From assembly GCF_044385915.1 (NCBI RefSeq), contig NZ_JBISCC010000130.1, positions 247,426 through 311,425 of the forward strand: DNA of 64,000 bases, in the 5' to 3' direction. Within the stretch, counting starts at the first letter, position 1, and each line of letters starts with the position of its first letter. Below the pieces are notes generated by a model. That model did no database searches. It saw only the letters and a list, made by a program, of their open reading frames with translations, and was not told where the DNA came from. Both the position numbers and the translations under genes were made by a program. Positions 26,071-35,122 of the stretch are shown one piece after another. This stretch comes from Thalassobellus citreus. Lineage in GTDB: Bacteria; Bacteroidota; Bacteroidia; Flavobacteriales; Flavobacteriaceae.

Positions 26071-27624
26071 ATGAATACAATAAAAATACTTTGGGTAGAT
26101 GATGAAATTGATTTATTGAAACCTCATATTTTGTTTCTTGAAAAGAAAAATTATAAGGTAACTACATGTAAGAGTGGTTCTGAAGCTATTGATATAATAG
26201 ATGAAGAAAATTTTGATATTGTTTTTTTAGATGAAAATATGCCAGGACTTACTGGTTTAGAGACGTTGAATGAAATAAAAGAAAAACAAAGTAATCTTCC
26301 TGTTGTTATGATAACTAAGAGTGAAGAAGAATATATTATGGAAGAAGCTATTGGTAATAAAATAGCAGACTACTTAATAAAGCCTGTAAACCCCAATCAA
26401 ATACTATTAAGTTTAAAAAAGAATTTAGATCATTCTAGATTAGTTTCTGAAAAAACAACATCAAACTACCAACAAGAGTTTAGAAAAATCTCAATGGATT
26501 TATCTATGGTAAATTCTTATGAAGAATGGGTAGCTTTATACCAAAAGCTTATTTATTGGGAATTACAACTTGAAGATATTGAAGACATTGGTATGTTTGA
26601 GATTTTAGAATCCCAAAAAAATGAAGCAAATACGCAATTCGGGAAATTTATAGAAAAAGAATATGAAGATTGGTTTAAACCACATACAGAATCTCCTGTA
26701 ATGTCTCATACCCTTTTTAAAGAAAAAATAGCTCCAGAATTAAATAAAGAGCAACCTACTTTATTGGTGGTTATTGATAATTTAAGATATGACCAATGGA
26801 AAGTTTTTGAACCTGTTATTAATAATTTTTATAAAAAAGAAAAAGAAGAAGCGTTTTTTAGCATTTTACCTACTGCCACTCAATATGCAAGGAATGCCAT
26901 TTTCTCTGGTTTAATGCCTAGTGATATGGAAAAACTATTTCCTGAATATTGGAAAAATGATACAGATGAAGGAGGTAAAAATCTTTTTGAAGCTGAATTT
27001 TTAGAATCACAAATGAAACGTTTGAGCTTAACAAACTTAACTTGTGAATATCATAAGATTACAAATTTAAAAGCTGGAAAAAAATTAGCTTACAATTTTA
27101 ATTCTTTAAAAAACAATGACTTAACTGTTGTTGTGTATAACTTTGTTGATATGCTATCACACGCTAAAACAGAAATGGAAGTTATTAAAGAATTAGCATC
27201 TAACGATAAAGCATACAGATCGTTAACACATAGCTGGTTTAAAAACTCTCCTTTATTAGAAATGATACAACAAGCTCAACAATTAGGGTTTAAACTCATA
27301 TTAACTACAGATCACGGAACTATTAACGTTAAAAATCCTTCTAAAGTTATTGGAGACAGAGATACTAGTTTGAATTTAAGATACAAAACCGGTAAAAGCT
27401 TAACTTATGACAAAAAAGATGTTTTAGCTTCAAAAAGTCCAAAAGACATCCATTTACCATCTCTTTCAATGAATAGTTCATATATATTTGCAAAAAACGA
27501 TTTGTTCTTTGCGTATCCAAATAACTTCAACCATTATGTGAGTTATTTTAGAAACACTTACCAACATGGAGGTGTTTCTTTAGAAGAAATGATAATTCCT
27601 TTTATTGTTTTTAACCCTAAATAA
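26071..27624 (+). CDS. porX: type IX secretion regulator: response regulator with PglZ-type phosphatase domain
   Basis: PorX is the response regulator of the PorX-PorY system that controls type IX secretion. The 517 residues comprise a CheY-like receiver (about 1-120) with acidic pocket ILWVDDE and phospho-acceptor Asp54 in VFLDENMPG, a helical linker (about 125-205), and a C-terminal alkaline-phosphatase-superfamily PglZ domain (about 206-517). The latter has metal-site motifs VVIDNLRYDQW, PTATQYARNAIFSG and LTTDHGTINVKNP. Family members have nucleotide phosphodiesterase activity in that domain. The gene sits upstream of tsaE; no porY is seen here. Confidence 0.95.
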   Translation: MNTIKILWVDDEIDLLKPHILFLEKKNYKVTTCKSGSEAIDIIDEENFDIVFLDENMPGLTGLETLNEIKEKQSNLPVVMITKSEEEYIMEEAIGNKIADYLIKPVNPNQILLSLKKNLDHSRLVSEKTTSNYQQEFRKISMDLSMVNSYEEWVALYQKLIYWELQLEDIEDIGMFEILESQKNEANTQFGKFIEKEYEDWFKPHTESPVMSHTLFKEKIAPELNKEQPTLLVVIDNLRYDQWKVFEPVINNFYKKEKEEAFFSILPTATQYARNAIFSGLMPSDMEKLFPEYWKNDTDEGGKNLFEAEFLESQMKRLSLTNLTCEYHKITNLKAGKKLAYNFNSLKNNDLTVVVYNFVDMLSHAKTEMEVIKELASNDKAYRSLTHSWFKNSPLLEMIQQAQQLGFKLILTTDHGTINVKNPSKVIGDRDTSLNLRYKTGKSLTYDKKDVLASKSPKDIHLPSLSMNSSYIFAKNDLFFAYPNNFNHYVSYFRNTYQHGGVSLEEMIIPFIVFNPK

Positions 27625-27715
27625 CCCTTTAAAAGCAAAAAACATCGTTAAAACGCATTTTTTGCTAGTTTTTTAGAGGTTTTATTGTTATATTTACATA
27701 TAAATTTTTTTTAAG

Positions 27716-28141
27716 TTGAAAATTAATTATAGATTAGAAGAAGTAGATAATGTAGCAAAAAAGCTAATTATGAATATTAATTCTAAAACGCTTTTACTAT
27801 ATGGAGATATGGGGGTTGGAAAAACAACACTAATTAAAGCCTTAGTAAAAGCATTAGGAAGTTATGATGACGTTAGTAGCCCAACATTTTCTATTGTTAA
27901 TGAATATAAATTAAAAGATAGTCGTATCTATCATTTTGATTTATATAGAATAAATGATATTGAAGAAGCATATAATTTTGGTATTGAAGATTATTTGTAT
28001 TCTAATAATTGGTGCATTATAGAATGGCCAGATATTATTAAAGATATTTTACCAAATGGTTTTAATAAAATAGGTTTGACATTAAATGATGACAAAACAA
28101 GAACATTAAAACTTAATATTAACAAGATAAATAATAACTAA
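27716..28141 (+). CDS. tsaE: tRNA t6A biosynthesis ATPase TsaE
   Basis: TsaE is the P-loop ATPase of the TsaB-TsaD-TsaE complex that makes N6-threonylcarbamoyl-adenosine at tRNA position 37. The 141 residues have Walker A GDMGVGKTTLIKAL (about residues 33-46), the family motif SSPTFSIVNEY, FDLYRIND and the C-terminal IIEWPD. I take the TTG at 27716 as the start, since it gives MKINYRLEEVD, the expected N-terminus, and no ATG lies nearby. Confidence 0.93.
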   Translation: MKINYRLEEVDNVAKKLIMNINSKTLLLYGDMGVGKTTLIKALVKALGSYDDVSSPTFSIVNEYKLKDSRIYHFDLYRINDIEEAYNFGIEDYLYSNNWCIIEWPDIIKDILPNGFNKIGLTLNDDKTRTLKLNINKINNN

Positions 28142-28234
28142 TTGTTTGATAAACATGAATAAATAATATTAAAACACTTCCGCAGCTGAAGATTTACGGT
28201 TAAGCCACAACGGGAATTTTTAAAATCACTGTTT

Positions 28235-28257
28235 TTAACATAATTTTAACGTTTAAC
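28235..28257 (+). promoter_or_regulatory. TTAAC direct repeats upstream of the small repeat ORF (possible activator site)
   Basis: TTAAC occurs at 28235, 28246 and 28253. The first two are 11 bp apart, the spacing used by PhoB-type and other OmpR-family activators. A -7 element TATTTTTG (28283-28290) follows. Which regulator binds is not known. Confidence 0.3.
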
Positions 28258-28282
28258 CAATTTTCACAGCATATTTAGTAAT

Positions 28283-28290
28283 TATTTTTG
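28283..28290 (+). promoter_or_regulatory. candidate -7 promoter element for the small repeat ORF
   Basis: TATTTTTG fully matches TAnnTTTG, 30 nt before the ATG at 28321. There is no TTG at the -33 spacing, consistent with an activator-dependent promoter. Confidence 0.4.
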
Positions 28291-28320
28291 AGGTATTAAT
28301 TAATTAAAATCCCTTAAATT

Positions 28321-28482
28321 ATGAAAACTAAAAATTATTTAATGGCATTTGCCATTATTGGAGGCTTAATGTTTACAGCTTTTAATACTAAAAATGAAGA
28401 AAGTACAAAAATCGACAGAACACCTAGAAAAATCGTTGCATTCAACATCATCGACAGAACACCTAGAAAAATCGTTGCTTAA
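28321..28482 (+). CDS. small exported peptide, 53 aa, with a duplicated IDRTPRKIVA segment
   Basis: ATG at 28321 opens MKTKNYLMAFAIIGGLMFTA, a good signal-peptide or membrane-anchor sequence, followed by a short polar region. The decapeptide IDRTPRKIVA then appears twice, 13 residues apart, and ends at TAA. The second copy is the C-terminus. It comes from a perfect 29-bp DNA direct repeat (28411-28439 and 28450-28478). The family is not recognised. The reading frame also overlaps the start of the next gene, and candidate promoter elements lie upstream, which supports it being expressed. Confidence 0.6.
   Translation: MKTKNYLMAFAIIGGLMFTAFNTKNEESTKIDRTPRKIVAFNIIDRTPRKIVA
28411..28478 (+). repeat. 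29-bp perfect direct repeat, 39-bp period
   Basis: Copies at 28411-28439 and 28450-28478 are identical. The period is a multiple of three, so both overlapping plus-strand frames keep reading through: IDRTPRKIVA in one and STEHLEKSL in the other. Confidence 0.9.
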
Positions 28483-28981
28483 GAAAGATAAAAACACTAA
28501 TAAAAGGCTAGTAGCTGGGAGTATAATTGCCACATTAATTGCTTTAACTCCATATTTATTTTCCTTATACGAAAGTGTCCCACAAACGCAAATTTGGGAC
28601 ACTTTTTTATTTACATATGACAGTAAACTTTGGCTTGATGCAAATTATGCTATGTGGGTTCTTTCTAGTAAAGCCATACCATTAATGCTATTATTTGTTT
28701 GGTTTTTTACTTGTCGACATTGGTGGTACCACGCTTTATTGGTACCTATTGTAATGTATATTTTTCAAATAGGTGTAGTTCTATTCAGTGACATAAATAT
28801 AGATGAATTTCAATTAATCTATATGATTCCAGTGATGACATTTATAATACCTACTATTTATTTAATTAGAGCGCGTATATTTAATAAAATTAATGAAGCT
28901 ACAAAAACAATGCAAGAATTAGAGGATGAGCTTAAAATGTCTCCCAAAGGCGTATGGGGAAAGGTTAAGCAATATTTTTAA
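28475..28981 (+). CDS. four-helix membrane protein of unknown function
   Basis: The protein has membrane segments at about residues 12-30, 58-78, 83-106 and 118-138 (numbered from the TTG at 28475), and a cytosolic C-terminal helix with KTMQELEDELKMS. A WWYHALLVP motif lies in the third helix region. The family is not recognised. Two starts are possible: an ATG at 28394, whose first 27 residues are only the repeat read in a second frame, and the TTG at 28475, which overlaps the end of the small ORF by 8 bp and suggests coupling. I prefer the TTG. Confidence 0.68.
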   Translation: MLKKDKNTNKRLVAGSIIATLIALTPYLFSLYESVPQTQIWDTFLFTYDSKLWLDANYAMWVLSSKAIPLMLLFVWFFTCRHWWYHALLVPIVMYIFQIGVVLFSDINIDEFQLIYMIPVMTFIIPTIYLIRARIFNKINEATKTMQELEDELKMSPKGVWGKVKQYF

Positions 28982-29008
28982 AATAATAATAATAATAATA
29001 ATAATAAT
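28982..29008. repeat. trinucleotide microsatellite, nine AAT units
   Basis: Nine tandem AAT copies start one base after the stop of the membrane protein gene and end 20 bp before the end of the converging receptor gene. Its length could vary between strains. Confidence 0.9.
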
Positions 29009-29027
29009 ATATTTTAGAAGAATGGTT

Positions 29028-31457
29028 TTAATTAGAAGATAACCGTTCTCGTTCTTCTAAATCAATATTTTTTTGATTATTTTTCAAATTAAAGTTTCCA
29101 AACTTATAATTAAAACCAAACACAAACATCCTGTTTTCAAATCTAATTTTTGATAAAATGTTTTGATTTAAATAACGCGATGAGGTTTCAAAATTCTGTG
29201 TATTAAAAACGTCTGTAATACCAATATTTATTGAAGCTCTATCTTTAAAAAGTTTTTTTCTCAAGTTAATATCCAAACCAGCAATTGTACTTGTATTTGA
29301 TGGCCCATCATTTGTAGGAGTCATAAGTGTGTAAGCAATATTTGCAGTTAAACTATTGTCTTTTAAAAAAGAAAAATAATTTACTGCCTCTAAATAAACA
29401 GACCATTTATCAGCAGTATATAATAAATCAGAGTTTCCTATAGGAAAAAAATTATTTTTATAATAAAAAACTGAGGATAAAATATACAAATCCCAATTTG
29501 GTACAATTTGTTTGTATGTTGAAAAATCTAATCCGTAAGAAATAGACATATCTGTATTCGTAAATTTATAAATTAATTTTTTATCAGCATTATCTTGATA
29601 AACATATTGTATAGCAGGATTATCCTCATTGCGATAATATAATTCAAATGTGTAGTCCTTTTTAAATGTATATCCTAAAATGAGCAAATCATCAATTCTA
29701 GGTTTTAAATTTGGATCACCTGTTATATAAGTATTGTCATTTAAGAAAAACTTAAATGGATTCAACTGCTTATAACTAGGTCGACGAATTCGCTTATTAT
29801 ATTTTAAATATAATTCATCATTATCGTTTATTTCATTTGAGATACTAATAGAAGGGAAAAACTTCAAAAAACTAGTATTGTTTTCTTGATTAGTAGATAA
29901 TGAATTCCCCACTAAATCTGTATATTCAAATCGCACTCCTGTATTCAAACTCCAATTATTCCAGTTTTTAGAGTAACTACTATAAACGGCATAATTGGTT
30001 TCATCATATATAAAAGTATTAGAATTTTTAATATCTTCTTCTCTTTCTCCTTCTTCAAAAATAAATTGATTTAAAACACTTTCAGAACTAATATTAGAAA
30101 TTTTAGCACCAGCTTCAAATTGCTCGCTATCTTTAATTGGTAATTCGTAATCTATTTGTCCTGTATATATTTTAATTTTTTGGCTTGCAAATGTTTGAAA
30201 CATATTATCTCGAAATGATTCATTAATATTTTGCAAGAAATACCCAGTATTAACGTCTTGGAAGCTAGAAAAATCATAGTTTGTATGATGTATATTTGCT
30301 GTAAGCAACTCTCCATCATGTTTAAACTTATGCTTATAATCTATATTAAAAGCTAGATTAAATTTCTCTTCTACTCTAAGATTTGTTGATTGAAATATCG
30401 AATCTAAAACATTAATAGCATTAAATACTTCTGTAATAGAGTTAGATTTCATTTTAGAATTCTCACGCGGAGATATTAACATATTTGTAGAAAAACTAAG
30501 ACTATTATTATTATTTAACTCATAATCTATATTTGCATTTATATTTTGGTTAGAAGTTTTACGAGTTCTTTTAAAATCTGTTTCCCAACTAGATCCGTTT
30601 TGATTATCGTTTTGAAAAGATAAATACTCATTATTATGCATATAATCTTTTCTTGGAGTAATGTTAAAACTTATATAAGTATTAAGCTTTTCTCCCTTAA
30701 AAAAATGACTAGTACCTATTGAATATTTTGGATATTCAGAGCCCTGTTTAAAATTACCAAAAATACTTCCGTTATAACCTGCTATAATATTTTTACTGGT
30801 TATAATATTCAATACAGCTCCACCTTCAGCATCATATTTTGCTGGCGGGTTAGTAATAACCTCGACAGACTTTATGTTAGTAGCCGATGTACCCTCTAAT
30901 AATTGGAGTATTTCCTCAGAAGATAAATACACTCTCCTATTATTAATATATACTGTAGGCGGTGTGTTTTTAATTGTTATAACTCGATTATTTACAAAAA
31001 CACCTGGCGCATGTTTTAAAACATCTAAAACATTACTATTTGAAAGTGTGGAGTTTTCAACATTAAAAACTAAACGATCAAGCATTCTCTTAACTGTTGG
31101 CCGTTTTGCTACAACAGTAACGCCTCCTAATTCCTGTGCAGTTTCTTTAATTTTTATTACTTCAAAATCAATATCTCGATCTAGCTCAATTCTAGTTGTG
31201 TACTCTTTAAAACCTAAAAAACTAATTTTAAAAATATAATCACCTGGCTTTAAATTTTCAAGTGTAAAATTTCCTGCTTCATTAGTAATGGTTCCTTTTA
31301 TAATATTTATATCATCCAAATCAACCAAAACAGCATTAGCAAAAGCTATAGGCTTACCACTTTCATCTTGTAAAGTTCCTTGGATGTTATAGGTTTGCGA
31401 ATAACAAAGTGTAGAAAAAAAAAGTAAAATTAAATAGGGTAGTTTTGTAATTCTCAT
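29028..31457 (-). CDS. TonB-dependent-receptor-like outer membrane protein with CarboxypepD_reg domain
   Basis: The 809-residue protein has a signal peptide (first about 20 residues), a carboxypeptidase-regulatory-like beta sandwich (YNIQGTLQDESGKPIAFANA to about residue 100), a plug domain (about 115-220, with VLKHAPGVFVNN and SVEVITNPPAKYDAEGG) and an outer-membrane barrel of the OMP_b-brl_3 type. No TonB box is clearly seen, as is usual in this branch. No SusD partner or degradative enzyme is adjacent, so the ligand is unknown; such receptors often import peptides or metal chelates. A TAnnTTTG element lies 17 nt upstream. Confidence 0.88.
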   Translation of the reverse strand: MRITKLPYLILLFFSTLCYSQTYNIQGTLQDESGKPIAFANAVLVDLDDINIIKGTITNEAGNFTLENLKPGDYIFKISFLGFKEYTTRIELDRDIDFEVIKIKETAQELGGVTVVAKRPTVKRMLDRLVFNVENSTLSNSNVLDVLKHAPGVFVNNRVITIKNTPPTVYINNRRVYLSSEEILQLLEGTSATNIKSVEVITNPPAKYDAEGGAVLNIITSKNIIAGYNGSIFGNFKQGSEYPKYSIGTSHFFKGEKLNTYISFNITPRKDYMHNNEYLSFQNDNQNGSSWETDFKRTRKTSNQNINANIDYELNNNNSLSFSTNMLISPRENSKMKSNSITEVFNAINVLDSIFQSTNLRVEEKFNLAFNIDYKHKFKHDGELLTANIHHTNYDFSSFQDVNTGYFLQNINESFRDNMFQTFASQKIKIYTGQIDYELPIKDSEQFEAGAKISNISSESVLNQFIFEEGEREEDIKNSNTFIYDETNYAVYSSYSKNWNNWSLNTGVRFEYTDLVGNSLSTNQENNTSFLKFFPSISISNEINDNDELYLKYNKRIRRPSYKQLNPFKFFLNDNTYITGDPNLKPRIDDLLILGYTFKKDYTFELYYRNEDNPAIQYVYQDNADKKLIYKFTNTDMSISYGLDFSTYKQIVPNWDLYILSSVFYYKNNFFPIGNSDLLYTADKWSVYLEAVNYFSFLKDNSLTANIAYTLMTPTNDGPSNTSTIAGLDINLRKKLFKDRASINIGITDVFNTQNFETSSRYLNQNILSKIRFENRMFVFGFNYKFGNFNLKNNQKNIDLEERERLSSN

Positions 31458-31473
31458 ATATAAAATCTTACCA

Positions 31474-31481
31474 CAAATTTA
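31474..31481 (-). promoter_or_regulatory. candidate -7 promoter element for the TonB-type receptor
   Basis: The minus strand reads TAAATTTG, matching TAnnTTTG 17 nt upstream of the ATG, which would give a 5' leader of only about 10 nt. Confidence 0.38.
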
Positions 31482-31631
31482 ATTTATTTTAATTTAAATA
31501 CGGTAATGTTATTCCATATAATCTGTGAAACAATATCTTACAAAAGAGAACATAAATATTATAAATTACTTTCTATTTTTATAAAATCAAAAAAAATATT
31601 CGTAATTTGAATTTTAATAAAAAAACGAAGC

Positions 31632-32831
31632 ATGTCAAAACCACTTTCTCCTTTTACAAAGCAACAACTCTTACCACAAGAAGAAACTCTTGAGATTTAT
31701 AAGCGAAAAGGAGAGCTTTTTATTGGAATCCCAAAAGAGACAGCATATCAAGAAAAACGAGTTTGTTTAACTCCTGATGCCGTTTCAGCACTTGTTAGCA
31801 ATGGGCATAGAGTTTTATTAGAATCTGGTGCTGGTGAAGGAGCAAGATTTAGTGATAAAGATTATAGTGAAGCTGGTGCTGAAATAACGAAGGACACAGC
31901 AAAAGTTTTTGCTTGTCCTATGGTGCTTAAAGTTGAACCTCCAACTATGGAGCAAATAAAAATGCTTAATCCGCAAGCTATATTAATTTCTGCTTTGCAA
32001 ATAAAAACTCAAAATAAAAAATATTTTGAAGCATTAGCTTCTAAACGCATTACGGCACTTGCTTTTGAATTTATTAGAGATGCAGACGGCACATATCCTG
32101 CAGTAAAATCATTAAGTGAAATTGCTGGAACAGCTTCGGTTTTAGTGGCTGCTGAATTACTATCGGACAATAAAGATGGTAACGGACTCATGTTTGGAAA
32201 CATAAGTGGCGTCCCTCCTATTGAAGTTGTTATTCTAGGTGCTGGTACCGTTGGTGAGTTTGCTGCAAGAAGCTCTATGGGCTTAGGCGCTAACGTAAAA
32301 GTGTTTGATAATTCTATAACAAAACTAAGACGTATTCAAACGAATTTGGGTAGACCATTTTTTACATCAACCATACAACCAAAAAACTTAACAAAGGCTT
32401 TAAAACGTTGTGATGTGGTTATTGGCGCAGTTAGAGGCACTAATAGGTCTCCTGTTATTGTATCAGATGATATGGTGCAAAACATGAAAAAAGGCGCTAT
32501 TATAATTGATGTTAGTATAGATATGGGCGGTTGCTTTGAAACTAGCGAAGTTACCACACATAAGCAACCTACTTTTGTAAAACACGATGTTATTCATTAT
32601 TGTGTACCAAATATTCCTGCAAGGTATTCAAGAACGGCATCGGTTTCTATTAGTAATATTTTTACACCTTATCTATTAAAAATTGCAGAAGATGGTGGTA
32701 TAGAAAATTCTCTTAGATTTGATAGAGGTTTAAAAAATGGGTTGTATTTTTACCACGGAATTTTAACAAGCAAATCTGTTGGTGAATGGTTCGATTTAAA
32801 TTATAGCGATATTAATCTTCTTATTTTTTAA
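31632..32831 (+). CDS. ald: alanine dehydrogenase
   Basis: This enzyme interconverts L-alanine and pyruvate with NAD. The 399 residues have the AlaDh/PNT N-terminal domain (IGIPKETAYQEKRVCLTPD, about residues 32-50) and the Rossmann NAD domain with VVILGAGTVGEFAARSSMGLGA (about 204-226). The later VPNIPARYSRTASVSISN matches alanine dehydrogenases. The N-terminus is about 30 residues longer than classical Ald, a form seen in Bacteroidota. A DUF4258-like gene follows 43 bp downstream. Confidence 0.92.
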   Translation: MSKPLSPFTKQQLLPQEETLEIYKRKGELFIGIPKETAYQEKRVCLTPDAVSALVSNGHRVLLESGAGEGARFSDKDYSEAGAEITKDTAKVFACPMVLKVEPPTMEQIKMLNPQAILISALQIKTQNKKYFEALASKRITALAFEFIRDADGTYPAVKSLSEIAGTASVLVAAELLSDNKDGNGLMFGNISGVPPIEVVILGAGTVGEFAARSSMGLGANVKVFDNSITKLRRIQTNLGRPFFTSTIQPKNLTKALKRCDVVIGAVRGTNRSPVIVSDDMVQNMKKGAIIIDVSIDMGGCFETSEVTTHKQPTFVKHDVIHYCVPNIPARYSRTASVSISNIFTPYLLKIAEDGGIENSLRFDRGLKNGLYFYHGILTSKSVGEWFDLNYSDINLLIF

Positions 32832-32874
32832 TTAAAAATCTAAAAATCACCACATCTTTCCAAATTTTTCATAA

Positions 32875-33255
32875 ATGACATTAATACAACGAATTGGTTA
32901 TTATTTAGGTGGTTTTTCTATAGGACTAGTAATTTTAGCATTTTTTTTAAACGGAAAAAAAACCTCTTGTAGTTATGGGCCAGATGCCAGAGTTTTAAAA
33001 AACATAAACTCGAAAAAAATTGATTTTAGCGATAATGTGAAATCACACCTTTCTAACAATACAAGTGATTCTACTAAAATAAATTATGTTCTAAAAAAGG
33101 GTGATATTAATTTTTCTGAAAGCAAAACAAGACAAGAACCATGTGGTATTTATATTGTTGAAGGTAATTACGAAGAAGAAGAAATAACTTTAACAGTAGA
33201 AAATTGCGATAGTATAGCAACCATAACTAATATTAAAGTTGAAAAACAACAATGA
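32875..33255 (+). CDS. DUF4258-like small membrane-anchored protein
   Basis: The 126-residue protein has one N-terminal membrane helix (about 8-26) and a soluble alpha/beta domain with SDNVKSHLSNN, VLKKGDINFSESKTRQEPCG and YEEEEITLTVENCDSIATI. It resembles DUF4258 proteins that follow ald in flavobacteria; role unknown. Its stop overlaps the sugar transferase start by 4 bp, which places a housekeeping-associated gene and an EPS gene in one transcript. Confidence 0.72.
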   Translation: MTLIQRIGYYLGGFSIGLVILAFFLNGKKTSCSYGPDARVLKNINSKKIDFSDNVKSHLSNNTSDSTKINYVLKKGDINFSESKTRQEPCGIYIVEGNYEEEEITLTVENCDSIATITNIKVEKQQ

Positions 33256-33845
33256 TAAAACGTAGTTTTGATATTGTTTTCTCTATAATTACATTACTCC
33301 TACTCTTTCCTTTTTTATTACTAATCGCTTTATTAATTAAACTAGATTCTAAAGGCCCTGTATTATTCATACAAGGTCGTGTTGGCAAGCACAATAAGGA
33401 TTTTAATATTCTTAAATTTAGAACCATGTACATGCAATCTCAAAACAAAGGGTTGCTTACGTTAGGAAATCACGATTCTAGAATCACAAAAATTGGTTAT
33501 TTTCTGAGACGTTATAAAATAGATGAATTCCCGCAACTTATAAATATTTTAAAAGGCGATATGAGCTTTGTTGGTCCTAGACCAGAACTACGTTATTATG
33601 TAAATTTTTACAATGAAGACGACTTAAAAATATTTAAGATAAAACCAGGAATTACAGGACTTGCTTCTTTAAAATACAGAAATGAAGTAGAACTTTTAAA
33701 AACAGCTAAAAATCCTGAAGCGTTTTATATAAACACTATTATTCCTGATAAATTAAAATACAATAAGGAATACATAAAAAAACGAAGTTTTTTTTTCGAC
33801 TTAAAACTCATTTTTATTACCATAATTAAGGTAATAACTAGATAA
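33252..33845 (+). CDS. PglC/WcaJ-type initiating sugar phosphotransferase
   Basis: This enzyme transfers a sugar-1-phosphate from a UDP-sugar to undecaprenyl phosphate, the first committed step of polysaccharide assembly. The 197 residues match the minimal PglC form: an N-terminal re-entrant membrane helix (about 8-28), then FNILKFRTMY with conserved basic residues, GYFLRRYKIDEFPQLINILKGDMSFVGPRPE with the catalytic Asp-Glu pair (about residues 91-92), and GITGLASLKYRNE. Together with the PglF- and PglE-like genes it suggests a bacillosamine-type first sugar. It is remote from the rest of the locus. Confidence 0.93.
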   Translation: MIKRSFDIVFSIITLLLLFPFLLLIALLIKLDSKGPVLFIQGRVGKHNKDFNILKFRTMYMQSQNKGLLTLGNHDSRITKIGYFLRRYKIDEFPQLINILKGDMSFVGPRPELRYYVNFYNEDDLKIFKIKPGITGLASLKYRNEVELLKTAKNPEAFYINTIIPDKLKYNKEYIKKRSFFFDLKLIFITIIKVITR

Positions 33846-33859
33846 ATTCATAGTACACC

Positions 33860-35029
33860 TTATTTTCGTCTTTTTTTCTCTCTACTTAAAAGTGTTAGTT
33901 CTCGCCCTGTTTGTCCTGCTACCGAAGTGTTTTCTTCTGCCCTTCTTATTAAATAAGGCATCACATCTTTTACAGGGCCAAATGGCATGTATTTAGCAAC
34001 ATTATAACCTTTATCAGCCAAATTATAACTTATATGATCACTCATTCCATATAATTGTCCAAACCAAATACGTTGGTCATTATTAGCAATATGTTTTTCA
34101 TTCATCAATTGCATAAGTAAATAAGAGCTCTCTTCATTATGTGTTCCTGCAAATAAAGACATACAATCTAAGTTATCAAGCATATACTTCACAGCTTCAT
34201 TAAAATTGATGTCGGTTTCAGCTTTTGTTTTACAAATAGGTGTAGCATAACCTTTCTCTTCAGCCCTTTCATTTTCTTTTTCTAAATAAGCGCCTCTAAC
34301 CAATTTGTAACCTAAATAATACTTCCCTTGTTTTGCTTCAATATGCTGGTTTTTTAAAAAAGCTAATCTATCATGTCTATACATTTGCAAAGTATTAAAC
34401 ACAATAGGCTTTTCTTTATTATACTTTTTCATCATTGCTGTTACCAAATCATCAGCAGCATCTTGCATCCAACTTTCTTCTGCATCAATTAAAACAGCAA
34501 CATCATGGTCTTTTCCTTTTTTACAAACAGCATCAAATCTTTCAACAACTTTATTCCATTCTTCTTGTTCTTCATTACTTAACGTTTCATTATTGCCCAT
34601 TTTTTCGAATAACGATAAACGCCCAAATCCTGATGGTTTAAAAACAGCAATAGGAATAGCATCAATTTCTTTAGCAAAATCAATGATTTTAAGAACCTTT
34701 TCCATGGCAGCATCAAATTCATTTTCATTTTCTTTTCCTTCAACCGAATAATCTAAAACAGAACTTACTCCTTTTTGATACATTTTATCAATTACAGGCA
34801 AACAATCTTCTTCATTTACACCGCCACAAAAATGATCAAACACAGTTGAACGAATGAGTCCTTCAATTGGTAAATGGGCTTTTATTGCAAAATTGGTTGC
34901 AGCTGTACCTATTCTAACCAAAGGTTCTATAGATATCATTTTAAACAAAAAATAGGCGCGTTCTAATTCGGAATCGCTTTTTAAAGAAAATGCTATTTCT
35001 GTATTATCAAATATTCGGTTTGTACTCAT
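33860..35029 (-). CDS. proline dehydrogenase
   Basis: This FAD enzyme oxidises proline to pyrroline-5-carboxylate. The protein of about 389 residues has the TIM-barrel motifs VLIDAEESWMQ, LGYKLVRGAYLEKE and the C-terminal VAKYMPFGPVKDVMPYLIRR followed by AEEN, including the arginine pair that binds the proline carboxylate. It is the stand-alone form without a P5C dehydrogenase domain. I chose the ATG at 35029 (MSTNRIFDN), not a TTG six codons upstream. It converges tail to tail with the sugar transferase (14 bp). Confidence 0.93.
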   Translation of the reverse strand: MSTNRIFDNTEIAFSLKSDSELERAYFLFKMISIEPLVRIGTAATNFAIKAHLPIEGLIRSTVFDHFCGGVNEEDCLPVIDKMYQKGVSSVLDYSVEGKENENEFDAAMEKVLKIIDFAKEIDAIPIAVFKPSGFGRLSLFEKMGNNETLSNEEQEEWNKVVERFDAVCKKGKDHDVAVLIDAEESWMQDAADDLVTAMMKKYNKEKPIVFNTLQMYRHDRLAFLKNQHIEAKQGKYYLGYKLVRGAYLEKENERAEEKGYATPICKTKAETDINFNEAVKYMLDNLDCMSLFAGTHNEESSYLLMQLMNEKHIANNDQRIWFGQLYGMSDHISYNLADKGYNVAKYMPFGPVKDVMPYLIRRAEENTSVAGQTGRELTLLSREKKRRK

Positions 35030-35044
35030 TTTTAAAAATTTTCG

Positions 35045-35052
35045 CAAAGATA
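35045..35052 (-). promoter_or_regulatory. candidate -7 promoter element for proline dehydrogenase
   Basis: The minus strand reads TATCTTTG, matching TAnnTTTG 16 nt upstream of the ATG, which would give a very short leader. Confidence 0.38.
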
Positions 35053-35122
35053 ATTATTGCTAAGCTATCATTTTATATAAAATCTCCTTAATTTCACGAC
35101 CTCAAAAAAGATTAATTATTTT

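Noticed and set aside
26071..27624. PglZ domain as a sign of a BREX phage-defence system
   Set aside because: The N-terminal receiver domain and overall layout are those of PorX, and no other BREX gene is nearby.
28366..28602. Minus-strand ORF with a repeated NDFSRCSVD segment
   Set aside because: The repetition is only the 29-bp DNA repeat read on the opposite strand; the plus-strand frames explain the region better.
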